Shown: in pieces, positions 1-7,915 of the stretch
Layout: each line of letters opens with the position of its first letter
Numbering within the stretch: the stretch's first letter is position 1
Assembly (NCBI GenBank): GCA_013391845.1
Contig: CP058414.1
Coordinates: 1,164,501-1,228,500 of the forward strand
Length of the DNA: 64,000 bases
Reading direction: 5' to 3'
Source of the DNA: Pseudoalteromonas shioyasakiensis
GTDB taxonomy: Bacteria; Pseudomonadota; Gammaproteobacteria; Enterobacterales; Alteromonadaceae
The notes under the pieces: model-generated
The model's input: the letters and a program-made list of their open reading frames with translations, nothing else
Database searches by the model: none
Told to the model about the DNA's origin: nothing
Made by a program: the position numbers and the translations under genes

Positions 1-138
1 TTTGTTTGTCATAAAAAGGACTTTTGTCGTAAATAGACTAAACTGAGTATATACCTGACGAATAAACCATAGCTTCATCCGCCGCTTGTTTAGTTTATTG
101 GGTATAGCATAAAAATCATAAAACGTAAGGAAAGTGCT

Positions 139-1506
139 ATGGAAAAAGCTTCGAACCTTGATAGTAAAATGTATGTGCTTGATACCAATGTGTTACTCCA
201 CGAACCCCTCGCTTATTTATCTTTCCAAGAACACGATGTTGTTATCCCCATGACAGTATTAGAAGAGCTCGACCACATTAAAGATAGAAAACATGACGTT
301 AGCCGTGACGCCCGTGTTGCTATTCGTGGTTTAGATGAAGTGCTAAAGGACGCTTCGCCAGAGCAAATGTTGCAGGGTGTCGCGCTCCCTAGTAACAAAA
401 AGGCTAAAACAGATTCTCGTGGCCGCTTAATTATCGTTAATGACCATTTATTTGCAGACAGTATTTCAGGTTTACCAGGCAACGAAAATGACCACCGAAT
501 TATCAATTGTGCTGTGCATTTACAAAAGCAACATAGCGACAGCAAAGTGGTGCTTGTAACTAAAGACATCAATATGCGCCTCAAAGCGAAAGGGGCCGGG
601 CTTAAATTTGTTGAAGATTACAGAACTGACCAATTAATTGATGACATAGCGTTGCTTACTAGTGGCTATAAAAAAATTGAAGGCGACTTTTGGCAACATG
701 TTGGTGAGTGCGAAACAGAACAACAAGGCCGAGATACCTATCACCATGTTGCAAAAAGCACGATTAGCGATGTGTTCTGTAATGAATATATTTTAGATGA
801 AAGCGACCACTTTGCGGCTCGAGTAACAAGCTACGATGATAAACAAATTACTTTAAAAGATATCAGTGTTGAACGTTTGATGAGTCATACTGCTTGGGGC
901 GTTAAACCAAAGAATGTGTATCAAGGAATGGCACTTGATGCATTGCTTGACCCAAGTATTGAACTAGTGATCTTAACCGGCCCCGCTGGTTGTGGTAAAA
1001 CCTTACTCGCGCTTGCCAGCGCCCTTGAAATGATTATAGAAAAAGGCATTTACGATAAAGTTATTGTTACCCGTAATACTCCTGAAATTGCTGAATCAAT
1101 CGGCTTTTTACCTGGCACGGAAGAAGAGAAAATGGCGCCTTGGTTGGCTGCGATCACCGATACCTTAGAGGTACTACATAAAGGCGATGAAAACCCAATT
1201 TCGAGTCGCAATTACATTATGGAAAAAGCCAACGTACAGTTTAAATCAGTAAACTTTATGCGTGGTCGCAGCATTCAAAATGCCGTTGTTATTTTACAAC
1301 CCCGAATTGGAAAGATTTTAAAGTTTTTACCCCCTTGTTTTTATTGGCCTGTAGAAAAAGTAAAAAGAATTTCTCTAAACATGGATTTTTGTAACGACTT
1401 TAAGCATTCCCACAATAGCCAATCTTTACAGAGTATTTGTTATTTGGGATGTAAGTACAACACGCATTCTAGCAACGATGCAAACTTTTGGAGGGCTGCG
1501 TCATGA
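139..1506 (+). pseudogene. phoH: phoH, 5' part, interrupted by the genomic island (PIN + P-loop half)
   Basis: This is the resident PhoH-family gene, an N-terminal PIN RNase domain (starts YVLDTNVLLHEP) fused to a PhoH ATPase. The P-loop GPAGCGKT is at about residues 281-288. Codons 1-386 (to 1296) are native and end in AVVIL, the Walker B strand. From 1297 the frame reads into island DNA for 69 foreign codons and stops at 1504-1506. The missing end, DESQNL onward, lies at 52452-52691; joined, the two parts give 465 residues. The truncated protein keeps PIN and Walker A but lacks the Walker B Asp-Glu, so ATPase activity is probably lost. The start at 139 follows a good AAGGAAAG ribosome site. 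The TGA overlaps the next gene's ATG. Confidence 0.93.
1285..1309. repeat. Left attachment site (attL) with terminal inverted repeat
   Basis: The phoH codons GTT GTT ATT TTA (1285-1296) run directly into the element end CAACCCCGAATTG (1297-1309). That 13-mer is the inverse complement, with one mismatch, of the other element end at 52433-52445. The ATTTT core is shared by both junctions. The exact crossover points within the core cannot be fixed from one sequence. Confidence 0.8.
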
Positions 1507-2885
1507 AAAGCTCTGTTGAAAACCGAAACCCTCGTGTTCTTGACACGTCTGCGTTGGTTCATGATCCAAAAAGTATCCTGTCATATCAAGATGATATTTA
1601 CATCTGTCTAACAGTTCTAGAAGAATTAGATAACTTAAAAGAAAGAACTAACAAATCGGTTAGTGCTGATGCTCGTGTATGTATTCGTATGCTTGAAGAT
1701 ATAATAAATGGGCACAGTGCAGAAGAGATGGAAGCTGGTATTCCACTGCCTTCTACTGAAACAGCTAAACGAGGAAAACTGTTTATTGGAATTGATACCC
1801 AGCTCGATATGGCTAAAGAGTTAAAGCACGGTATTGGAAGTGACGCTGACAATAGAATAATTAACTATGCACTGTATCTTCAGAAGGACTTAGATAAAGA
1901 CGTAGTAATTGTTAGCCGTGACATTAATATGCGCTTGAAAGCTCGAACCGTAGGGGTCATGGCAGAAGACGTTGCCGTAGATAATCAAATATCAGATATT
2001 GATCTTTTATACACAGGGGTACAAGCCTTTAAAGGAGATCTTTTTGATCGAATTAAATCAGACAAAGACTTCAAGGTTTCAGGAGAAGTTTATACTTTCC
2101 CAATAAGTCTATTTAATGATGAAGTTCAGCCAAACATGTATTGGTACGATGAAGCTGGACACATTGGGCGAATTTCAGAAGTAACAGATACTGAGGTATT
2201 CACAAAGTTATTGCCTCGTAAACAAGAAAAAGTATGGGGCATTTTGCCTAAAAATCAGCGTCAGGCAGTAGCTTTAAGCCAATTAACAGATCCATATTAT
2301 GACTTAAATATCATCCTTGGCCCTGCTGGCTCCGGAAAAACTTTTTTAGCAGTTGCTTCGGCGCTGCATCAAGTATTGGAGTTAAAAAAGTACAAAAAAA
2401 TCGTTGTGGTGCGCTCCAGAGACTTTATGGACGATGATCCGGGGTTTTTACCCGGTGACCTGACAGAGAAATCAATGCCGTTATTAGCAGGTATAACAGA
2501 TGCGCTTATATCAATGCATTCAGGTGATAACAATGAAGGTAATATTAGTGCAACTGTTGAGCATGTGATCGAAAAAGCCAATATAGAATTTACTAGTATG
2601 GCTTACTTCCGAGGTCGTTCAATAGACGATGCTGTTTTAATCATTGATGAAGCTCAAAACATGACTAGAGCGCAAATTAAGGGCATGTTAAGCCGTGGTG
2701 GCAAAAATTGTCGCACAATCGTGTTGGGCAACTTAGCCCAGATTGATGATAAGTTTGTCACACCCGCATCTTCAGGTGCTAGCGCGGCTGTTAACGTGTA
2801 TAGAAACTATGAAAAAGGCTCAGTATTGATATTTGATGAAGTAGAGCGTAGTAGCTTGGCTGAATTCACTGAAAAGAACATGTAG
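1503..2885 (+). CDS. Replacement PhoH-family protein (PIN + PhoH ATPase) carried by the island
   Basis: This 460-residue protein has the same architecture as the interrupted resident gene: a PIN domain starting VLDTSALVHDP, the P-loop GPAGSGKT near residue 273 and an intact Walker B IIDEAQ near residue 382, followed by the C-terminal GNLAQID segment. I chose the ATG at 1503 because GGAGGG (1491-1496) sits 6 bases upstream; an in-frame TTG at 1488 would add five residues. Its ATG overlaps the TGA of the interrupted phoH (ATGA), so it can be transcribed from the host phoH promoter and translated by coupling. PhoH-PIN proteins are linked to RNA cleavage and unwinding; the physiological role is uncertain. 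The protein is diverged from the host copy, so it is not a duplication. A strong terminator follows. Confidence 0.93.
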   Translation: MKSSVENRNPRVLDTSALVHDPKSILSYQDDIYICLTVLEELDNLKERTNKSVSADARVCIRMLEDIINGHSAEEMEAGIPLPSTETAKRGKLFIGIDTQLDMAKELKHGIGSDADNRIINYALYLQKDLDKDVVIVSRDINMRLKARTVGVMAEDVAVDNQISDIDLLYTGVQAFKGDLFDRIKSDKDFKVSGEVYTFPISLFNDEVQPNMYWYDEAGHIGRISEVTDTEVFTKLLPRKQEKVWGILPKNQRQAVALSQLTDPYYDLNIILGPAGSGKTFLAVASALHQVLELKKYKKIVVVRSRDFMDDDPGFLPGDLTEKSMPLLAGITDALISMHSGDNNEGNISATVEHVIEKANIEFTSMAYFRGRSIDDAVLIIDEAQNMTRAQIKGMLSRGGKNCRTIVLGNLAQIDDKFVTPASSGASAAVNVYRNYEKGSVLIFDEVERSSLAEFTEKNM

Positions 2886-2929
2886 GCATCAAACTACAAT
2901 TCACATTTCCTTATAATATTGCGACAATA

Positions 2930-2954
2930 GCCACTGCTTTTTGCAGTGGCTTTT
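2930..2954 (+). terminator. Rho-independent terminator after the replacement phoH
   Basis: A perfect 8-bp stem GCCACTGC / GCAGTGGC (2930-2937 and 2943-2950) with a TTTTT loop is followed by TTTT. It lies 45 bp after the phoH stop and would insulate the cargo from host phoH transcription. Confidence 0.85.
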
Positions 2955-3077
2955 CAGAGAAGCCCGTTCCCACGAAAACAGGACGAAATGGATTTACTCT
3001 GAACTAAAAGATTAAATATTCACAAAAACTGAGTGACATAGGTGCGTGGCCTAGCGTTGCCGTTTTTTGGTGTATTG

Positions 3078-3440
3078 ATGTCTTTTAATAAAGAAGACCT
3101 GCTAGTAAATATAAAAAGGCAGGCAAAACGATTATCTAAATTATTAACTATTCCCCTTGGACAAGCCCAAGAAGCCCTAGCTATTTGTCTGTATGACTGT
3201 AACAGTTACAGCGATTTACTAGTAAAAATAAAAGCTGAATCCTTTGACAACCCATTGATAGCACTGTCTGCTCTCTCACCAAACTCGGAAATATTTTTAG
3301 TAAAAATATTAGCTAGCCACCTAGATAGCATCATTGGAAATTTTGAAAAAAAATTTCCCGGTTCCAATATAAATGAAGAATTAGTCATATCCCTTTTCGG
3401 ACTTAGCTTTGATGAGTTCAAAGCCAAAATTTCTGACTGA
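3078..3440 (+). CDS. Hypothetical protein, 120 aa, with an N-terminal motif shared with the next gene
   Basis: Not recognised. The protein is small, soluble and mostly helical. Its first 45 residues (KRQAKRLSKLL, then a Cys/Tyr segment and YSDLL) resemble the first 45 residues of the protein at 3649. Both recall the short LK..AKRL...L...QALE..A...G...W helical module found at the N-terminus of many glyoxalase-related plasmid proteins; that likeness is a guess from pattern only. The frame is open from a GTG at 3042, but the ATG at 3078 begins where the similarity starts. The ribosome site is weak. It follows the phoH terminator in the same direction. Confidence 0.55.
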   Translation: MSFNKEDLLVNIKRQAKRLSKLLTIPLGQAQEALAICLYDCNSYSDLLVKIKAESFDNPLIALSALSPNSEIFLVKILASHLDSIIGNFEKKFPGSNINEELVISLFGLSFDEFKAKISD

Positions 3441-3648
3441 TTTTGTACAAATCCGTAAGTTGCCATTTAAAAATTTAGCGATATTATGAGTGAAAGGTTG
3501 TGCGGACAGCCTACGCCTACACATGTTTTTCGCCTTGAAAAACGTGAACAGTGAAGCGGAGCATCCGTAAAAATTTGGTTATTTGAACAATAAATAAAGC
3601 AATGTGTTGGTAGGCCATTGTTTATTGGAAAGTTGTTTGGAGAACTAA

Positions 3649-4686
3649 GTGATCTCACTTTATCAATTAAAGAATAAGCTCAATAAACAAGCAAAAGAGT
3701 TTGCTGAGTTATTAGAGTTTCCTGATCTTTACGCCCAAGGCCTGTGGGCTAGAGGTGTTTATAACTGCCCTCATTTTTCTGATACCCATAAATATCTCTC
3801 TGAAGTATTTGAAAAGAAAAAGCTGGACTCAATTCTAAAGCACGATTCCCTGAAATATTTAATGATCAACGAATACGATGATCAAGAAATTATTGAATCG
3901 CTTCATAAAGAAATTGAGTCAATGGCAAACCGTATTGAAAGCCTGATGCTGGTAGATATCGAAACATTAGAGTTAGTTTCAGTGATATACCAAGTTTTAG
4001 GGTTGCCTGAAAATGCCAAGTTTATTGTAAATACAGGTGCAGACTTCCGCTTAGAGTGGCGACCATACTTTGATGCCTTTGATGATCCGTTGATAGTTCA
4101 ATATGCAGATTTAAAAGTTCATGGTTGTTATTTCAGGCTAATCGCTTGCAAGTTTCCGTTTGAAAAGCTTTCCTTGGATGACATTAGAAAATACATGTAC
4201 ATCAATCATGTAAACCATAATGGTGAGTTTGAAGGCTGTATTTCTGAAGGAAATACATTTTCTAAGCATGTGCACTGGCTGGTGTTGACACTTGAATTAT
4301 TCAGTAGCGGCAAAGTAAATAAGGCTCAGTTCAATCCAACAACCTTCAAAATCGAAGGTATGCGCTATTTGGTATATGGCTTCCCATTGATTCCTTCCTT
4401 TGTATCTGATTGGCACAAACCTGATTTATGTCTACGAGTCAAAAATCTAGATGGCGATCAGAAGTTCATTGTTCGTATCGAACAGCAAGATCTTGTTTTT
4501 TATGCGAGGCGCGTTGATACCAACTTTTTTAACACAATCGATTATGAAAAATACATTTCGTTGTATCAATCTAGTGTTCTGTCACATTTTGATGCTGACA
4601 ACAATTTGCTTAAAGTTGATGGGGTTAAATATCTAAGTTTTTTTCGTCCTTTTTCTGTAGAAGATATGAAAGGAGTTCAAGCATGA
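3649..4686 (+). CDS. Hypothetical protein, 345 aa
   Basis: Not recognised. The GTG start at 3649 is supported by GGAG at 3639-3642. Residues 1-45 resemble the N-terminus of the 3078 protein (KNKLNKQAKEFAELLEF, then YNCPHFSDTHKYL). The rest is a soluble, mixed helix/strand protein rich in aromatic residues, with no signal peptide, membrane segment or recognisable catalytic motif. It ends in an ATGA overlap with the gene at 4683, so it forms a translationally coupled operon with it and with 5013. Its position in the island next to metal and defence cargo does not by itself say what it does. Confidence 0.7.
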   Translation: MISLYQLKNKLNKQAKEFAELLEFPDLYAQGLWARGVYNCPHFSDTHKYLSEVFEKKKLDSILKHDSLKYLMINEYDDQEIIESLHKEIESMANRIESLMLVDIETLELVSVIYQVLGLPENAKFIVNTGADFRLEWRPYFDAFDDPLIVQYADLKVHGCYFRLIACKFPFEKLSLDDIRKYMYINHVNHNGEFEGCISEGNTFSKHVHWLVLTLELFSSGKVNKAQFNPTTFKIEGMRYLVYGFPLIPSFVSDWHKPDLCLRVKNLDGDQKFIVRIEQQDLVFYARRVDTNFFNTIDYEKYISLYQSSVLSHFDADNNLLKVDGVKYLSFFRPFSVEDMKGVQA

Positions 4687-5000
4687 GACCTAGAGTAAAA
4701 CTAACCAACGCAAAACTTATCTCAATTCAATCTGATACAGAGGAAAAAGTTGAACGGGTGCTTTACGGCACATTTGCTGACGAAAATGAAAATGGTAAAG
4801 AAGGAGATGCTTTATTCACGATAAAGGTTTTGGAAATCAATGGTCTAGAAAGTAAGTGCTTTGGTGTTGACTTTTATATCTTAGATGCTGAATCTAAAGA
4901 GTTTGATGTAAATGCATTTGAGTTTAATTTAATGCATGAGTGTATGTATTCTCCTAATGAGTTATTAGAGCTGCGAGATATGCTCCCGGCTAGTTATTAG
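4683..5000 (+). CDS. Hypothetical protein, 105 aa, paralogue of the next gene
   Basis: Not recognised. The ATG overlaps the upstream stop (ATGA), with AAAGGAG about 10 bases before it. The acidic, beta-rich sequence shares a pattern with the protein at 5013: an N-terminal LTNAKLISI strand, a YGTF turn, a central I.V...Y segment and a C-terminal YSPNELLELRDML helix (compare YSADRVLEMREQL). The two look like divergent copies of one fold. No cysteines or metal-ligand clusters indicate metal binding. Confidence 0.65.
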   Translation: MRPRVKLTNAKLISIQSDTEEKVERVLYGTFADENENGKEGDALFTIKVLEINGLESKCFGVDFYILDAESKEFDVNAFEFNLMHECMYSPNELLELRDMLPASY

Positions 5001-5012
5001 TAAGGGAATACG

Positions 5013-5360
5013 TTGGATAGAATATATTTAAAGGATGCCTACATAGTATCTGTTTACGACTATAAAGAATTTGAAAAAATATTTCTTGGCGAGTTTTTAT
5101 CAGGGGGGGTTATTGAAGATGAAACATTCAGGTTTCGGCCATTTCAGCAAATCGTGACTTCAAAGATTGTTAGCAAATCTGCTGATGAGGATAAGTTAGA
5201 AATATACACACATAGTGGGAGTTGTTATGTGATTGATGCTGACCATAAGTTAATTGATATTTCATTTGTTGAACTGGTTGTTATGAGAGCAGGAGCTTAT
5301 TCGGCAGATCGAGTTTTAGAAATGAGAGAGCAACTTAAGTCTCAAAATAAAAGCCATTGA
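5013..5360 (+). CDS. Hypothetical protein, 115 aa, paralogue of the previous gene
   Basis: Not recognised. The start is TTG at 5013, with AAGGGA (5002-5007) at good spacing; no better ATG exists. The fold pattern matches the preceding protein (LKDAYIVSV, LGEF, YVIDADHK, YSADRVLEMREQL). It is the last gene of the 3649-5360 operon, 12 bp after its neighbour. After it comes a 157-bp gap holding the promoter of the copper region. Confidence 0.6.
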   Translation: MDRIYLKDAYIVSVYDYKEFEKIFLGEFLSGGVIEDETFRFRPFQQIVTSKIVSKSADEDKLEIYTHSGSCYVIDADHKLIDISFVELVVMRAGAYSADRVLEMREQLKSQNKSH

Positions 5361-5460
5361 ATAGCGAAGATAAGAAGTCTGATGAGATTATTATTTGTCA
5401 CTTACCTCTTTGAAAAATTTGACGATAATCAAATATTCATAAATGTTTATACAGCATCAA

Positions 5461-5489
5461 TTGACTTAGTCAAAAATTTGCATTAGTAT
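5461..5489 (+). promoter_or_regulatory. Sigma-70-like promoter of the copper operon
   Basis: TTGACT (5461-5466), a 17-bp spacer and TAGTAT (5484-5489) lie 28 bp upstream of the first copper-region gene. The -35 is embedded in the small dyad TTGAC-TTA-GTCAA (5461-5473), a possible operator. The spacing is normal (17 bp), unlike the 19-20 bp of the MerR-type promoters elsewhere in this island. Confidence 0.6.
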
Positions 5490-5517
5490 TAGAGATGTAT
5501 ATTTGTAAGAGAATTTT

Positions 5518-5883
5518 ATGTCTAAAGCATTTTCAAAAGTCTTAGTAATGACGCTTATGCTGGTTGCCTTTGTAGGGCAAGCATTTGCGTATTCTGCTAT
5601 GCCTTGCGAAATGTCATCAGGTTCTCACGAATCACACATGAACATGAACATGAACATGAACATGGATCATGGTGATATGAATAAAAGCAGTAATGGTCAA
5701 TCAGAAGATTGTTGTGACGTTGAATGTATTTGTCCTGCAAATGCTTGCTCATCTACGACAGTCCTAAATTCCAGTATTGATTCGACAGATATTCAAATAT
5801 TCAGTGAATCTGTAGCTGCTCTGCAATCTAAACAACCTCATTCAATTTCCACTTCCCTTTATCGTCCACCAATTTTTGCCTAA
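5518..5883 (+). CDS. Small secreted Met/His/Cys-rich protein (CzcI/CopL-like)
   Basis: A 121-residue protein with an N-terminal signal peptide (cleavage near AFA-YSA, residue 24), a Met-Asn repeat between His residues (residues 41-50, MNMNMNMNMD) and a DCCDVEC cluster. It ends in LYRPPIFA. Two other island proteins (20473, 36934) share the size, signal peptide, Cys/His core and the RPP C-terminus. Such proteins precede metal RND operons and are often called CzcI or CopL; a periplasmic metal-binding or sensing role is inferred. It is the first gene after the promoter at 5461 and lies 107 bp before the DUF411 gene. Confidence 0.65.
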   Translation: MSKAFSKVLVMTLMLVAFVGQAFAYSAMPCEMSSGSHESHMNMNMNMNMDHGDMNKSSNGQSEDCCDVECICPANACSSTTVLNSSIDSTDIQIFSESVAALQSKQPHSISTSLYRPPIFA

Positions 5884-5990
5884 TACAGGATTAGTGCGTC
5901 CAAATTTCTCGCACATGTAATTAATTTTTCTGTTAGTCAATATAGCGTCGTAGCGCTATAGATATTTTCCAGCGATGTCTGGGGGCAAAA

Positions 5991-6488
5991 ATGATCAATA
6001 AGTATTTAAAAATAGCAGTAGTAATGCTGCTTTCACCTGCGTTTGCAAACGCCAACGAACATAACCATGCACACAATAACGACGTAACACCTTTGGAGTT
6101 AATCGTTTATAAAACCCCTACTTGTGGGTGTTGTAAAAAATGGATAACTCATATTGAAGACAAAGGGATCGTTGCGCATTCCAAAGATTTCCGAAACATC
6201 GGCAACATCAAAACTAAGTATGGTATCAAACCTAATTACCGTTCATGCCACACGGCAGTGAGTAGAAATGGATTTGCCTTTGAAGGTCATATACCTGCTA
6301 AATTTATTCAGCAGTTCTTATCAGAAGAACATCCCAATGCGATTGGGCTTTCAGTTCCAGCAATGCCAGTTGGCTCTCCCGGTATGGAAGTCGATGACCG
6401 CTTTATGCCATACAACGTGTTAATTCTATTTAAAGATGGAACGAGCAAAGTCTATGCAAAAGTTAAGACATACGAGGAGCAATTCTAA
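5991..6488 (+). CDS. DUF411 periplasmic metal-binding protein
   Basis: A 165-residue protein with a signal peptide (cleaved near NANA) followed by a His-rich stretch. The DUF411 domain starts with YKTPTCGCCKKW (thioredoxin-like CxCC) and contains the conserved YGIKPNYRSCHTAV and EGHIPA segments. DUF411 proteins (CopG-like) accompany copper and silver efflux and bind Cu(I) in the periplasm. The GGGGG ribosome site precedes the ATG at 5991. The stop overlaps the cusC start (TAATG), so it belongs to the efflux operon. Confidence 0.88.
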   Translation: MINKYLKIAVVMLLSPAFANANEHNHAHNNDVTPLELIVYKTPTCGCCKKWITHIEDKGIVAHSKDFRNIGNIKTKYGIKPNYRSCHTAVSRNGFAFEGHIPAKFIQQFLSEEHPNAIGLSVPAMPVGSPGMEVDDRFMPYNVLILFKDGTSKVYAKVKTYEEQF

Positions 6489-7915
6489 TGAAATTGAACT
6501 CTTCAAACCTTACTTCACTTTCAACTGCATTAATACTCGGCTTATCTGTATTCTCAGCTCAAGCTGAGAAAGTAGTGTCGCTTGAACAAGCTATCACCTT
6601 AGCTCAGCAAAATGATCCTTGGCTTCATGGTAGCCGATTGAAACAAAGTGCAGTTGAAAATAGAAGTATTGCTTCAGGTACTTTGCCTGATCCGAAAGTA
6701 TCGCTAGGGATAATGAATTTACCAACAGATACTTGGGATTTAGATCAGGAAGGAATGACTCAGCTAAAGGTTGGCGTCTCTCAAATGTTTCCGAGAGGCG
6801 ACAGTCTAGAGATCAAGAAAGACCAGTTACAAATTGAGTCCACGAAATTTCCACTGTTACGAGAGGATCGTAAAGCTAAGTTGAAAAGCCAAGTGTCACA
6901 ACTTTGGTTAGATGCTTACTTAGCCCAACAAACTATTAAATTGATTGAAGATGATTGGTCTCTCTTTGAGCAGATGGCGGAAGTGGCTAAAGCTAGCTAT
7001 TCAAACGTTGTTGGTAAAACTAGACAGCAAGATGTTATTCGTGCTCAGTTGGAAATCGTGCAGTTAGATGACAGATTAACTTCGCAAAAGCAGAAACTAG
7101 AAACGACAATCGCTCGTCTCAATGAGTGGCTTCATATTTACGATGCGGATCGTTTGAATGAATCATTCAACTTTGACGCGCAACCATTAGAGTTTAGCGT
7201 CTCAAAAGAATTGCCTTCGATTCAATTGAATAATCCAACAGTCCTAAAAGCATCTAATTACTCAAGAAATCTATTGGCTCAGGAGCTTTCGAATCACCCA
7301 GCCATACTTGCGATTGATATAAAACGCAAAGCTTCAGAAAAAGGAATTGAGTTAGCCAAACAGCAATATGAGCCGCAATGGGGTGTTAATGCTAGTTATG
7401 CCTATCGCGACAATATGCCCTCTGGTGATAGCCGAGCTGATTTATTTTCTGTTGGGGTAACGTTTGATTTACCCTTGTTTACCGAGAACAGACAAGATAA
7501 GCAAGTTGCAGCTTCTATTGCAGATTCAGAGACTATTAAAACCGAGAAACTATTACTGACAAAGCAAATGATCAGTGTTTTAGAAAAAGAACTAAGACAG
7601 CTTAAACGCTTATCAGATAGACAATCTATCTATCAAGAACAACTCCTTAAACAAACTCATGACCAAGCAGAAGCGTCATTGACAGCCTACACAAATGATG
7701 ATGGCGATTTTGCCGAAGTTGTTCGAGCAAGAATTGCCGAATTAAATACCAGAATATCAGCTTTAAGAATTGATGTTGACGCACTTAAAACAGTTGCTCG
7801 TATCAACTATTTCTTTGCGCATTCTCAATCTAACTCAAATGCTGAACATAAGTCGATGCAAACTTCACACAAAACTAATCAGCACTTATCCAGTCAGCAA
7901 TTTGGAGAAAAATAA
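6488..7915 (+). CDS. cusC: Outer membrane efflux protein of the Cu/Ag RND pump (CusC-like)
   Basis: A TolC-family outer membrane channel of 475 residues with a signal peptide (cleaved near SAQA), the typical N-terminal SLEQAITLAQQNDPWL helix and long coiled-coil helices. It forms the outer part of the tripartite pump with the adaptor and RND genes that follow. Start and stop overlap its neighbours by one base (TAATG on both sides), so the genes are tightly coupled. The assignment to copper or silver rests on the CusA motif and the CusF domains downstream. Confidence 0.88.
   Translation: MKLNSSNLTSLSTALILGLSVFSAQAEKVVSLEQAITLAQQNDPWLHGSRLKQSAVENRSIASGTLPDPKVSLGIMNLPTDTWDLDQEGMTQLKVGVSQMFPRGDSLEIKKDQLQIESTKFPLLREDRKAKLKSQVSQLWLDAYLAQQTIKLIEDDWSLFEQMAEVAKASYSNVVGKTRQQDVIRAQLEIVQLDDRLTSQKQKLETTIARLNEWLHIYDADRLNESFNFDAQPLEFSVSKELPSIQLNNPTVLKASNYSRNLLAQELSNHPAILAIDIKRKASEKGIELAKQQYEPQWGVNASYAYRDNMPSGDSRADLFSVGVTFDLPLFTENRQDKQVAASIADSETIKTEKLLLTKQMISVLEKELRQLKRLSDRQSIYQEQLLKQTHDQAEASLTAYTNDDGDFAEVVRARIAELNTRISALRIDVDALKTVARINYFFAHSQSNSNAEHKSMQTSHKTNQHLSSQQFGEK

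Noticed and set aside
1297..1506. Element-coded C-terminal tail of the interrupted PhoH as a functional domain
   Set aside because: The 69 residues have no recognisable features; the frame is more simply explained as read-through that ends at the next start codon.
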